From: Plumapathes pennacea
Taxonomy: Eukaryota > Cnidaria > Anthozoa > Antipatharia > Myriopathidae
DNA length: 64,000 bases
Direction: 5' to 3'
NCBI GenBank assembly: GCA_964036295.1
Contig: OZ038470.1
Coordinates: forward strand, 5,009,001 to 5,073,000
In this document: piece by piece, positions 1 to 11,691 of the stretch
Position numbering within the stretch: position 1 is the first letter of the stretch
How the letters are laid out: each line of letters starts with the position of its first letter
Notes under the pieces: model-generated
Seen by the model: only the letters and a program-made list of their open reading frames with translations
Databases searched by the model: none
What the model was told of the DNA's origin: nothing
Position numbers and translations under genes: made by a program

Positions 1-2260
1 AATGTAGACAATACAACGTATTTAAAATCATCAGCAGGGATTGACAAACCGCGGAATTGGCAAAGCGACAACGTGTTGTTTACACAAGTGCAGAAAGACA
101 GGTTAAATTAAAAGTCCCGGTTAAAGTTCAGATCGATCGAGGCAACACCTGGTCCAAAAATGCCCTTCCGTTGTCTTTGTGTATGGCGATAACAACATCA
201 CATAATTAAAGCTGTTCGGTTGAGAGAGGAAAGAAGAAAAACGCCGCGCGGTTTTGCTTGGCCCGCCTGAGTGGTTTGTATCACACGGACGGGCGCACCC
301 CCGGCCACAATTAATTGATTTTCCGTGCAAACCAAACATTCACCGACTTCATTACTACTGAACGATCGCTTTAACTGTTGCAATTGTTTCTCTCTTGAAA
401 AGTACAATGGATTTGGGCAAGCGCACCTGCTGTCTTCAGGGCCGGATTTCACGGCTGCTGAGCACGTGGGTGTATGATTAACACGATGATTGTACAAAGG
501 CGAATTGGTACAAGCTTTTCAACGGCGAATTACGATGCGATTTCTAAAGCTTTTAAATCAAATGCGATTACGTCAAATAACACGGAAAAACAAGAAACAT
601 ATCGGGGCAATTATTGCTGTTGCGGGTCGATCGATTACTGAATATCCCCGTGTTGTGACGTAAATTGCTGACAATAACAAAAGCAAATGTTCTTAATGAG
701 CACACAGTCTTACCGTGAAAATCAGTAAACTCCTCAGAAAGCGATTCATTTCGGGGCAGCGTTGATCGCGAGAAAAGAAGAAAATTTGCAAAAGTATTGC
801 AGCCTCAGCAAATTCCTATTTGGATCAACAAAATTCCTATTTTTCGCTAACCAATCAGAACGCGCCTCCTGTGGGCATGTTCGAACATGATTGGAGTACT
901 TTCGGCCCCACTCTTGCCTCGATTGGAAAGGAACCGGAAGAGCTTGAGGAGGGCTTTCTCTTGTTTTGAAACAAAGGCAAAAATGCGAACTTTAAACCAT
1001 AGAAATATACATGTATACGTGAAAATTACGGTTCACTGATTTTTGGTTAGTTTCTAGACTGCTGTGCAGTCCCTTCTTTCTCTTCCAACCAGTTAGCAAT
1101 GGATCCATGGCCACTTTTGGGGAGAGGGAAAGAGAGAGAGAGAAAAGCAGGAAGTGAGAAAGAAAAAAAAATGTATATATATATATTTCATCATCTTCAG
1201 TTAGGGGTGAAATTTTCGAGTCTGTCTCCCTGAAATAGCATTCCTTGCATTTTTCGGGTACCCATATATTTTTACAGATTTCAGTTAATTTCTAATAAAT
1301 TATTTATATAACTAACTCAATGAAAATTACAGTGTGACTTTCTCGGAAACCTCATGGGCTGATATTTTAAACAAGGTTTAGACCACGGTTAAGAAAGTCC
1401 TGGTCTAAACAAGATTTAAACAACAGCCATGCTTAATGGACAATGGCCAAACGTTGTCTTTGTAAACTGACTCCAATCCATGTTCTAAAAATGCAATTTA
1501 ACGTTTTACTAATCCAGTTTTACAGTGTCTGTTTAAACTTTAATTTAGCGATAAACCAGGTCTATTAGTTAGGCTTTGTTTAAAAAATTGGCCCCTGATC
1601 ATAGTCCTGAATCCTGTCCCTAAAAATCAACAAACCATTCTGTTCTTAGTTGAATCCTGTTTCATTTTTATCTGTAAATATTTAAAACCAGCCATAAGAT
1701 ATGCCAAATCTGGAAAGCTTACTGAAGACTCTGAATAAAAACAGTTCACAAATTATCTCCTGATCATTGATCCAAACCATCTCTACCCTAAACCTCTCTA
1801 CAACCTTATCTTTCACACCAATACACACATGACCCAACCTATTAAAGCCCCTTTCCATCCCCATGCCCCACACACACACACACACACACAAAAATTAACA
1901 TTGAGACAGAAATATTTTATGTTCACAGCATTCATTTTATACCAGCCAAAGAAAACCATTGTCACAAGGCTTTGGTTCTGTACAATACTTACATACATCT
2001 AAAACTAATAGAGTTTTACAAGAGATGTGCACTTCTCTCCAAGGGCCAATAACATTTATCATTTTACAAGAAAATTGTTTTTTTCAAGTTGGAATAGTTC
2101 TCCCACTCGGCTAAACTTCAATCCAATACCACCCAGCCAGTACGCATATTTTGAGATCTATATCAGTCTGAAACGTTTTACAGATGTTTGTCAGATTAAA
2201 GTCGGTTTACTGGATGGCGTTTGAATGATGGCCCAGCTTGTAAAATACACCATCTAGTTC
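1..2260. other. Intergenic, no gene recognised
   Basis: I see no coding exon with homology or a consistent splice pattern here. There is a short (CA)n microsatellite at about 1868-1890 and an AG-rich run at 1128-1170. A TTTATT at about 2264-2269 (AATAAA on the minus strand) could be the poly(A) signal of the minus-strand UBX gene that follows. The short open frames present have no recognisable domains and overlap on both strands. Confidence 0.5.
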
Positions 2261-2496
2261 ATGTTTATTAAATTGGCCCCAGGACTCAAAAGAATAAAAC
2301 TTCACTTGCAGACTCTTCCAACCATTAAAAAATAGATGAGTGATGTGGTGAGACTGCTGATTGTACTGGACTAGTTCAATCAGTCAATCATTTACTATTA
2401 AAAGCCTTGTTCTCGAGACTATATGGTATATTTTTTCGGTGAAAATGAAGGAGAAAATCAGGGTTGGTCAGCTCTTTGGGAAAATATGAATGGGTT

Positions 2497-2702
2497 AACC
2501 CTTTCACTCCCAAGCTTAAAATACAAATTCTCCCAACCATAAAATAAGAAAATGTATGAGTGATGAAAAGAGAATTTGTTTTAATCAGCTGTTATTTAAG
2601 CAAGGTATCAAATGCCAAATTCTCCAAACTTTATGATATATCTCAGGTGGGAGACTGAAAAGAGAACATTTAAGTTGATCACTCTTGGGAGTGAAAGGGT
2701 CA
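2497..2702. mobile_element. MITE copy, AACCCTTTCACTCCCA family
   Basis: A ~205-bp non-coding element with inverted ends: it begins TTAACCCTTTCACTCCCAAG and ends GGGAGTGAAAGGGT. The interior (ATTCTCCCAACC, ATGTATGAGTGATG, AAATTCTCC) recurs throughout the window, so the boundaries are known by comparison between copies. This copy lies directly at the 3' end of the UBX gene, within its probable 3' UTR. A more degenerate related stretch lies just upstream, at about 2300-2490. Confidence 0.75.
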
Positions 2703-2704
2703 GG

Positions 2705-3541
2705 TCAGACCTCCTCAAGGTATAACAAAGATCTTGACACGAGGCCTGCATCTTCTGTAGTCAGCGACATATCTGTGAACACTTGTCGAGGGACTACACT
2801 TGTACAGAACTGGCAAGGAGGCAAAGGTCCATCAGTAACAGACTGAGCAAAAGCAAGAACATCACCTAAGGTGTCTGTGTTTCGAAACCAGCGCTCATGT
2901 CTAGAACCATCCAACAACTTGACCGCTAGCTTCAGTCTGCCTTGGTCACTATCTGGTGGCTCATCTGGCACTTGATTGTTAGAGAGATGGGTTATATTTA
3001 GGTCTTGCAATGAGATATCACCACTGTCACTTAATGAACTTGCAGTAGAGGCACAGGTTTTAGAAGGTTTAGGAGAAACACCACTCTCGCCATCTCCCAC
3101 AGTAGGATAGTTAGACCCAATTGAAGGTAAAGGTTTGTACTTTGAAAATGAGACCTGTGACTGCAGAGGATGAGGTAGCGGTGCTTTATCAGTGTCTGTC
3201 CCCGTTGTAAAGTCGGCAGACCTTGAACGGCCTTTGTCTGACATAGGTCGACTCCTCCGTGACTGTGGCCTTGATGGAGGCCGAGATGGTGGCCTTGGAC
3301 TGTACGTGTTTTTGTAGTTCAAGTCATCACCTATGCAAATAGCATTTTGCCGGGTCAGTTCACAAGTGCTTGATCTTCTGCGTATGTCGCTATCAACTGA
3401 AGTACTGGTTATGGGCCTATGCCCAGAAGGAGGCCTCTGTTGAAGTGCATTATTTGAACAGGCAGGGATATCCACTGATTTACCAGTCCCTGGCCTGTTT
3501 CCACAACGTGATGGAGGTCTTTGGCCTTTCATGCCTGTCAT
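2705..3541 (-). CDS. UBXN10: UBX domain-containing protein 10-like
   Basis: One open frame of 278 residues, the usual size of UBXN10 (about 280). The N-terminal two thirds is disordered and rich in Arg, Pro and Ser (repeated RPPSRP/RPQSR blocks near residues 80-95), followed by SFSKYKPLPSIGSN, which resembles the conserved KY-LPSI motif of UBXN10. The last ~80 residues form a UBX (ubiquitin-like) fold: RLKLAVKLLDGSRHERWFR to SLLYLEEV. UBX domains bind the AAA+ ATPase p97/VCP, and UBXN10 acts in cilium assembly with IFT-B. The start is uncertain: ATG at 3541 or 3532. The upstream TTTTTTATGTATGACAG looks like a splice acceptor, so a 5' non-coding exon is likely and the second Met (3532) may be the true start. 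Head to head with the DDX19 gene. Confidence 0.8.
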   Translation of the reverse strand: MTGMKGQRPPSRCGNRPGTGKSVDIPACSNNALQQRPPSGHRPITSTSVDSDIRRRSSTCELTRQNAICIGDDLNYKNTYSPRPPSRPPSRPQSRRSRPMSDKGRSRSADFTTGTDTDKAPLPHPLQSQVSFSKYKPLPSIGSNYPTVGDGESGVSPKPSKTCASTASSLSDSGDISLQDLNITHLSNNQVPDEPPDSDQGRLKLAVKLLDGSRHERWFRNTDTLGDVLAFAQSVTDGPLPPCQFCTSVVPRQVFTDMSLTTEDAGLVSRSLLYLEEV

Positions 3542-4456
3542 ACATAAAAAATATCACCATTTGTGCCAGAAAGATACCACATACTCTCATTTAATTCTCC
3601 TAATTTAACCTTCACTGGGAAAAAAATGTATAATGAGTAGTATTAGGAGGATTGATGATGTGACCAGTTTGAGCCCAAGCAAATGTGGATTGTTTATTAA
3701 ACAAAGTGCTTCTGAAGCTTTCAACACGTAAATCTATCTCGAAAAAACACCAATTTGTAAATCTGTTGTTGGAGGACAACGTACGTATTTTGATCGTCGA
3801 AGATGATCCTCACATCAGCTATCCAAGGCGATGAAAACAGCTGAATACATGTGGTCCATACAAATTTGACCACACAAATTTATGTTTACCCGTGTAAGCA
3901 TCAACAAACAGCTGACATAAGTCACAGACCCTCACCTCTGCTGAAAATCTTGTCACTCGCTGGCATTGCCTTCCTGTTTGAGTCATCGATTATTGTTCGT
4001 GGGGTGAAGAAGTTCCTCTTGAAATCTACGCATGCAGGGGCATGTTTTTAAAACGTTTTTTAACGGACAACACTAATCGCCCGCCATATTGTTTGGGTCC
4101 ATCCAAGGCGATCCGACAAATTTCCGGTTGGTCCTCGGCAAATCAACACTCGGTTCGGAAAAACTCAGAATGTTGTTTGAAAAAAAATTGCTCTCAAAAA
4201 TTGATTTATTAACACAAACATGAAAGAATAAGCTTTCCTGGGTCTTTTTTTTTCTTCAAAACATTTGAATAAACAGTTTGTTGAGAGATCCCGAACAATT
4301 ATCGACATGATTTAGCAGCCCCAGTCCCTCACGTCACCCACCGGAAACTGAGGTTGCCGGACAGGTTGCCGAAGTTCACAAGTTGAGTCGTTTGACCGCT
4401 TCACGGCAATTTATTTGACATTCTTCGTCTGCTACACTGCGTATTTACCTTAAGAT
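3542..4456. promoter_or_regulatory. Divergent promoter region between UBXN10-like and DDX19 genes
   Basis: 915 bp separate the start codons of two divergently transcribed genes, with no coding exon recognised between them. The region must hold both 5' UTRs and both promoters, and probably a 5' UTR exon of the minus-strand gene. No TATA box was identified. Confidence 0.5.
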
Positions 4457-7425
4457 ATGGCAGACGAAGACTGGGCAGCTGAAGCCGACGAACAAGAAAA
4501 GCGTTTGACCGGCGGGGTAAGTGTCAGCGAGAAAAAGCTGCCATCCAAAAAACACGTGCTGACTTTCTTCACTATCTTTTCGACAAATCATCGTCATGTT
4601 AATGAGTACTGAGAATGTTGGATGTGTTGCATTTTGTGCGAGGGTAAACGAAAAAGCATTGCAACGTAAGCATTTATTATCTTGTTCGGTTTGTAAAGTG
4701 AAAGTGTGACAAGAGGGGTGTTTCATTCGTATTCTCACAAACTACTAGCAGATGCACATCTCATCACGTAATGAAGCAGATGCTGCAGTTGTACGGTCTG
4801 CTTTATACCGAAGAGACTACTGAAGACCAAGATCAACGTCTTAGTTAAACCCAAAGTAATGATAAACAACTCTAACCTAAATAAAGTAACACAGCCAATC
4901 CTACTGTCACCTGATTTTCAGGCGTCTTCAGCTTGCCCGCACGCTCCTACTCCCCTCGTTGTCTGATTTACCGAGCTGCATTTCTTGTTCTGGCCAGTTT
5001 TTTTCAATTAGTCACAGAGAACTTTGAAAAGTGAGTTATGCAAGGAATGTTCAAGCAATGTGGCAGGGATGTTGGAAAAGCTGGTTTTTCCAACAGCCTC
5101 ATCAAGCTCCTGTGCCGCATCATGTAAGCATTGCAAGCATACCTCATTTCTTAGAAAAAAGGAACTTCTCTGTGATTGGTCAATAAAAAACAAGAGGCCA
5201 GGACAAGAAATCAGAAGATCGGGGGAGGCAGTGTATGGATGAACTTGAGACGAGTGAAAAGCAGGCGAAGCCATTCCTTGCTAAAACCTTTAACACACCC
5301 AATTTTATAGGTTGACAAGCTGAACATTGGATCCTCAACACCATCATCAAAGTCTGCTCCACCACCTGTGGCGGGAACACCTGCAAAGGCTCAGAATGGT
5401 TCAAAAGAAAAGTCTACTATACCCTCTGAAGCTGATGAAACAGATGGTGATGCATCAATGAGTTTTAGGCACTGTAGAAATATGTTTTGACCTTACTGTC
5501 TGAGTCAGCAGTCATTGCACAAAAATTAGAAACAGCTAAATTTTGAATATTTCATAGTTATACAGAAAACTTGTTATTTCGATGTAAAGTCTAAAAGAAA
5601 TTGTTCACACACATACACAAACCATTCAAAAGCATGTGATCTGTACATGTAGTTTATAGCAACTTGGCAAAATGAATGCTGACCAACAAAATGTATTTAC
5701 ACAGGGCCTGAATTTTAATATTGTTGTAGCTAGGGTGTCATCATTTTTGTGGGAAATTGAGGATTTTTAGACACAGACATAAAGTGTATTTGTGAGTTTC
5801 AGTGGCCAGGAAATGTAGCATCATAAAAGATTGCCAGGTTTAGGGTTTTTTTGCTCCACCTGTAAAAAGGGCTGTTTTAGATGACTTTCAAGAATCTAAA
5901 CCAAAGTAACAACAGTTGTTGTAAGAAAACACTTTCAACCAAGCAGAAGCCTAAGTAATTTGGTTTTACTTTGAAGAAGAGACCAATCAGCAGTGTGAAG
6001 AAACACCATCACCACTAGCTTGCATGAGGGATTGCAACTTGGTTTTTCACATTTTAAAAAATTGTTTGTTTGTTTGTTTTTTTTTTTGTTTTTTTGTTTT
6101 TGTTTTTTTGTTTTTTTTTTTTCAGTTAGTCCAGCAACTCTGGCAGAATCTTCCATGCTGACAAAGCTTCTTAGAAACAAACTGGTGCCCACAAAGGCTG
6201 AAGTGCAAGTTCAGCAACAGGACCCAAACTCCCCTCTGCATTCTGTGAAGTCATTTGATGAGCTTCCTCTGTAAGTTCCCATCAAAAAATGTGTCTGTCT
6301 GTACAGCATGTCAGTCTGTATTTATGTTTCTTTGTGTCTTTTATGTGTTTCTGTTTGAGTCTGTAATGGATTTTGTTATCAAAATCTCTGTCTCTCTTTT
6401 TTGCTGCCTCTTAAGTTTCCATCTGTCTAGGTTTTTTCTTCTCAGCCTTCATAAGGATGGTGAACAAGGTACCTAGAAAATCGTGAGTCTCCAAAAGTTT
6501 TGGTCTTATATCGGAATCTTGGCACCCTTTTAGATGAGTCTTGGAGTCTCTTTTTTTTTTTTTTTTTTTTTCTGATTCTTTGCATCTCAGAGTTGTTAAA
6601 GTCTTTTTCTTGGATTTTAAACAAGGGTCTTGGCAAGTCTCAAATTTTACCATTCACCACCCCTCTTTATATTTCTTCCTGCAGAATGTGTGTTTTTCTC
6701 AGTCTGTTCTTTCTGAGAGTTTCTCCAGGTCTCTGTTCCTTTGTGTATCCTGTGCATCTCTCTTTCTCCTTTGATTCCTTTTTTCTCTGTTTCCTCTCTC
6801 TGTGTGTCATTCTGTCTGTTTGTTCTCTATTTGTGCCTGTGTCTCTTTCTTTGTGTTGTCAATTTCTCTTTGTCATCGTGTTCTCTCTCTTCCTTCTGTC
6901 TCTCTTTCTCCAAACTTTTTAATATGCAATTTTCCTTTGTAGGTCAGCTCCCCTTCTGCGTGGAGTTTATGACATGGGCTTCAACAAACCATCAAAAATT
7001 CAAGAAACAGCTCTTCCTATGCTTTTAGCTGACCCGTAAGTGAGACATAGGCGTGATGTATACTATAAACCGTAGTGAGAAATGGTAGTTTGATCAGCCA
7101 TCACAAGAACAAGTTATCAAATGCTAAGCCAGGTTCTTGTCAGAAACTGAAGAGAATGTTGAAGAGTTGATGGAGAGGACAAGGCTAGAGGTACATCAAC
7201 ATTCATAAGTTTTCTTGTTCATTTTTCAGGCCTAGCAACATGATTGCCCAGTCACAGTCAGGGACGGGCAAGACAGCGGCTTTTGTACTGGCCATGCTGA
7301 GCAGAGTGGATGCAACAAAAAGTTACCCTCAAGTGAGTAGGAATGGTGTACAATGACAACAGCAACACTGATGATTATGATTTAATGTAGTTACAGTGGT
7401 GGTCATGTTGATAATGGTGATGATA

Positions 7426-7476
<51 letters not shown>

Positions 7477-10400
7477 GTGATGGTGATGGTGATGGTGATG
7501 GTGATGGTGATGGTGATGGTGATGGTGATGGTGATGGTGATGGTGATGGTGATGGTGATGGTGATGGTGATGGTGATGGTGATGGTGATGGTGATGGTGA
7601 TGGTGATGGTGATGGTGATGGTGATGGTGATGGTGATGGTGATGGTGATGGTGATGGTGATGGTGATGGTGATGGTGATGGTGATGGTGATGGTGATGGT
7701 GATGGTGATGGTGATGGTGATGGTGATGGTGATGGTGATGGTGATGGTGATGGTGATGGTGATGGTGATGGTGATGGTGATGGTGATGGTGATGGTGATG
7801 GTGATGGTGATGGTGATGGTGATGGTGATGGTGATGGTGATGGTGATGGTGATGGTGATGGTGATGGTGATGGTGATGGTGATGGTGATGGTGATGGTGA
7901 TGGTGATGGTGATGATGATGATAATGATGATGATGACGATAATGATGGTGATGATGATGGTGATGGTGATGATGATGGTGGTGATGGTGATGGTGATGGT
8001 GTTGGTGATGACAATGATGGTGATAATGATGATGGTGATTAATATTTATTTTTTTGGTAAAGGAATGGTTAGGATGATAGGGATAGTGGTGATGGCGATG
8101 ATGGTCATGGTTGCGGTCATGATTACAGTATGGTCATGACACTGATCAAATAGCTAATTATTATGATGGTGATGATGATCTGATCAAGCCTCTTTTTTCC
8201 CCAGGTCCTATGTTTATCTCCAACTTATGAATTGGCACTGCAGACTGGAAAAGTTGCTGAGCAAATGGGAAAACACTGCCCTGAGATCCAAATTGGTTAC
8301 GCTGTAAGGGGCGAGAGAGGTACAGTATCTAGTAGATATTGTGTGTATGTGTGTGTGTTAATGAGGGTATTAATTTTTTTTTCTCTTTTATTCAGTGGCT
8401 CGTGGACACAGGAGTACAGATCAGATAATATTTGGGACACCAGGGACCTTGTTGGACTGGATCATGAAACTCAGAGTTTTTGATCCCAAGAAAATTAGAG
8501 TGTTTGTCTTGGATGAAGCAGACATCATGATTGCCATGCAAGGTCACCAGGATCAGTCCATCAGAATACAGAAGTAAGTTGCTATTTTATGCAGTAGATG
8601 GTGTTTGGAAAGAGTACATTCTTAAATTGATCTTGTAGGGTAGGGGTGGGGGATATTAAAAAGATGAGATGACAACAAAATGCTAAGTTGAAATACACCA
8701 CCAAGCATCCAATACAGCACCATTTTGTCGTTTTACAATAACACATCAGTTTCTCGCTTTGTGATTGGCTAATTTTCATTATCAATAAGAGGACAGACAC
8801 ATAAAATTGAGTGCTGACAACAGTGATTTGGACGAAGAAGGTGAATTCAGCTTCAATTTTACCTCCAGTTCTTGCAAAAGCGACATTCGGCATTTGAAGA
8901 ACCAGAAGTGTTCAGAGGCCAATTCCTGGAGCTTTGTCTTGAAATTGTCGAGAAAACCGCAGCAGAAAAGCGTCTAGTTTCATTTCTTTCCAACTTCTTT
9001 GACAAAATTTTATTTTGCACGCTCGAAATGCTCACGTCAAACTGTCACTTTTTGGCCAATGAAATGTCTTGAATTTGAACCTCGACCAATTAGAAAGCAG
9101 GAAAAGTTGTTGACAACATTTCGGTCAAATCGAACAAAATCCAGTTTTCTTGCGTGTTTTCCCCGCGTCGTCGCTTGAGTTTTGTTATTGTAAAAAACAA
9201 ATTGACGCCAGTTCTTTATGTGTCTGTCCTCTTATTGATCATGAACATAAAACATATAAAAAACACACATAAAAAACTGACGTCAATTTGTTAATTTCTC
9301 TCTAATTTTGGTGCTCACAGTTGCCAGGATGAAATATGGGGAGGGAAAGGGGAGGTGATGGAGTTGGTGGGCTTATTTTGAAATTGACCTTTTGGAGGAT
9401 GGGGGGCTTATTAGAACATTTACGGTATGCAAAAAGGGTGCGGACTGGGAAAGAACAGCACATAAGTTTGACCCTTAAAAGGGAACCATCAATCTACAAG
9501 CAAGAACATATGTTTGAGACTGGCATCTCTGTGCAATTTCAATGTTTATGTAGTTATAAAGTGAAGCTGGTAAGGCCAGATTGTCTTTTCCTATACAAAT
9601 CTCTTCAAATTGATATGTAACTTTGCTGGTTTTTAAGCTACAACACACATTTCTGCATCTGTCAATAGTTTTGTTGCTCATAATTTCTTTTCAAGATTTA
9701 GCAGTGCTGAAAAACATAGGACATACCTTTTTGCATAAGGTGTATAGTGTAAATTGCTGCTGAAAATGGTTCATTTTGCCTCTTCCCAGGAGTCTCCCCA
9801 GGGATTGTCAAATGTTGCTTTTCTCTGCCACTTATGATGAGCCGGTCATGAAATTTGCCAAAAAGATTGTGCCAGATTCAGTGGTTATACGCCTCCGCAG
9901 AGATGAGGAAAGTCTGACAAACATCAAGCAATTTTATGTAGTGTGTCAGAACAAAGAGAAGAAGTTTGAGGCCCTCTCCAATATGTATGGTGTGCTCTCC
10001 ATTGGCCAATGCATTGTCTTTTGTCATGTAAGTACACAATTCAAATTTTCCTAAGCAACACGAAATATGCACCCTTCAAAATCGTGAAAATTGACAAAGA
10101 TTCTATGTAATAAGGTACCTTTTTTGTTTTATGCTATCTTTCTAGACCAGAAAATCAGTGTCATGGCTGGCAGAGAAAATGACCCAAGAAGGTCATGCAG
10201 TAGCGTTGTTGTCGGGAGAGATCACTGTTGACCAGCGACTGGCCGTACTGAATCGTTTCCGTGATGGCAAAGAAAAGCTGCTGATAACTACCAACGTGTG
10301 TGCCCGTGGTATCGATGTAGAGCAAGTGACTATAGTTGTTAACTATGACATGCCTGTAGATGTCGAGGGAAAGCCTGACTTCGAGACGTACCTACACAGA

Positions 10401-10559
10401 ATCGGCAGAACAGGTCGCTTTGGCAAGAATGGCATCGCTGTTAACTTTATTGATGGCCAGCGGTCATTGAACATCATGAAAAGGATTGAAGAACATTTTG
10501 GAAGGGAAATAAGCCTTCTCCAAACTGACGATGTTGATGAATTGGAGAAGCTCACTTGA
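4457..10559 (+). CDS. DDX19: DEAD-box ATP-dependent RNA helicase DDX19/DBP5
   Basis: mRNA-export helicase that remodels mRNPs at the cytoplasmic face of the nuclear pore. Nine exons assemble in frame to 493 residues (vertebrate DDX19 is about 479): 4457-4516, 5311-5446, 6126-6270, 6943-7035, 7230-7332, 8205-8319, 8396-8573, 9790-10027 and 10146-10559. All introns are GT-AG. All helicase motifs are present: GFNKPSKIQ (Q), [10 protein letters not shown] (I), [11 protein letters not shown] (Ia), GTPGTLLDW (Ib), VLDEAD (II), LLFSAT (III), CIVFCHTRK (IV), [13 protein letters not shown] (V), [10 protein letters not shown] (VI). The end [10 protein letters not shown] matches the family C-terminus. 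Intron 5 carries a ~440-bp GATGGT array and intron 7 a MITE. A likely poly(A) signal AATAAA is near 11252. Confidence 0.95.
5875..6010. mobile_element. Degenerate MITE related to the 37.67-kb element
   Basis: In intron 2 of DDX19. GGCTGTTTTAGATGACTTTC, AAACCAAAGTAAC and TTTGGTTTTACTT/GACCAATCAGCAGTG match parts of the element at 37667-37983, but the ends are eroded. A homopolymer T/G-rich stretch follows at 6060-6125, just before the exon 3 acceptor. Confidence 0.5.
7423..8040 (+). repeat. GAT microsatellite and (GATGGT)n array
   Basis: About 50 bp of (GAT)n is followed, from 7474 to about 7911, by some 73 almost perfect GATGGT hexamers, then by a degenerate GAT/GGT tail to about 8040. It sits in DDX19 intron 5, between exons ending 7332 and starting 8205. 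The array is open in all frames (Met-Val repeats one way, Ser-Pro the other), but this is a by-product of its 6-bp period. Confidence 0.95.
8777..9244. mobile_element. MITE with AATAAGAGGACAGACACA inverted ends
   Basis: A ~470-bp element in DDX19 intron 7. The left end (ATCAATAAGAGGACAGACAC, about 8781) is the inverted match of the right end (GTGTCTGTCCTCTTATTGAT, about 9220-9239). No transposase is encoded. A second, smaller inverted repeat overlaps the right end: AAATTGACGCCAGTTCTTTA near 9200 and TAAAAAACTGACGTCAATTT near 9272. Confidence 0.75.
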
Positions 10560-11660
10560 ATGATACAAAGAAACAGGGAGGACTTTATGTTAGCTTTTAG
10601 AAATGTTCTTTGTGAAGGCACAGAGTGAGGAGTTAGGTTTACGTATCAGGATGATATAATATTGTTCATGTTTTATTAGTTTACAGAACATTTCCACTGT
10701 CATCTGTACAGTGAAGTTTGAAGGTGTTGAACCACTCTTGTTTGGTTCTGAAATAATAGTTACTGCAATGTTTTAGCTATTATACTTGGTTGATATCTAC
10801 TACACAGTAGTTTCATGATACCACATAGTGGAGTTGCATGTAGGGTACAGTACATTGCAGGTTTTGATTTGGAATACTGTCTTGCAGACTGTCTTGGGTT
10901 TCAAAGTAAATGGCTTTAATACTGTCCACAGTTCAACAGTCAGGAATAATCCTCAAAGCCACTCAAGCCATCCAACTTTATCTGGAAAACAATTTTTCAG
11001 TGTGTTACATTTTGAGAGTGGAAGGGAACTTACCGACCTATTCATGCCATCAAAGATAATCTGAAGTAGTTACAGAACATTAACAGCAAAAGGTTAATAA
11101 TAATAATTATTATTATTGAGATTTGTTTCTGTTGATAATATATTAATCTGAACTTTTTCTTTTTCACTGTTACATTTTAATTTGCAAACAATTCCAAAAC
11201 TTGCATAGAATCCTGTGGCTTTGAATGAATCTAAATTTGGAGAAACACCGTTAATAAAGCAGTTTTACTGATGACATGTGATTGCTTTGGTTTTGCATTT
11301 GCTACACTTATGGACTGTTGGTCCAAAATAGTTTGGCAGCACTCTCTATTTCCCTAAAAACACCCATAAACCAAAAATATTTGGTTATTAGGTATAAACC
11401 TGTGAAAACAGTGCCCATCCATTAGTTTGAATCTAACATTGGGCAGCTGGATTCAACAAATTCAGCTCCCAGTTCAATATGAGGCAGTTGTTTTTGCAGG
11501 CTAACTGCCAATGGACAAGTGAATTGGAACTTGCAGAAAATAGCTTTTCATAATGGTAAATGGTATGAGGAAAAGCTAAAGCACTGAGTGGCTGTACTTC
11601 ATGATATTTTTCTGTATTGATCTGAAGCTCACTGCCTTCTCAAGTTTGTGGATTAATGAT
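10560..11660 (+). other. DDX19 3' UTR and gap to ALG3
   Basis: No coding exon is seen. The stretch probably contains the DDX19 3' UTR, with a canonical AATAAA in GTTAATAAAGCAG near 11250. DDX19 and ALG3 converge here (tail to tail), so the ALG3 3' UTR must also lie in the right part, but no clear minus-strand AATAAA was identified. Confidence 0.5.
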
Positions 11661-11691
11661 TGATGTAAAGTACTCAATACTAAATCCTATG

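Noticed and set aside
3370-3594. Plus-strand open frame over the UBX gene
   Set aside because: Antisense shadow of the UBXN10-like coding sequence.
7396-8139. Long open frames reading Met-Val repeats (plus) and Ser-Pro repeats (minus)
   Set aside because: They are the GATGGT array in an intron; a 6-bp period keeps all frames open. There is no support as protein.
8582-9072. Open frames on both strands in DDX19 intron 7
   Set aside because: They fall in and around a MITE; the exon chain of the helicase closes without them and they show no domain.
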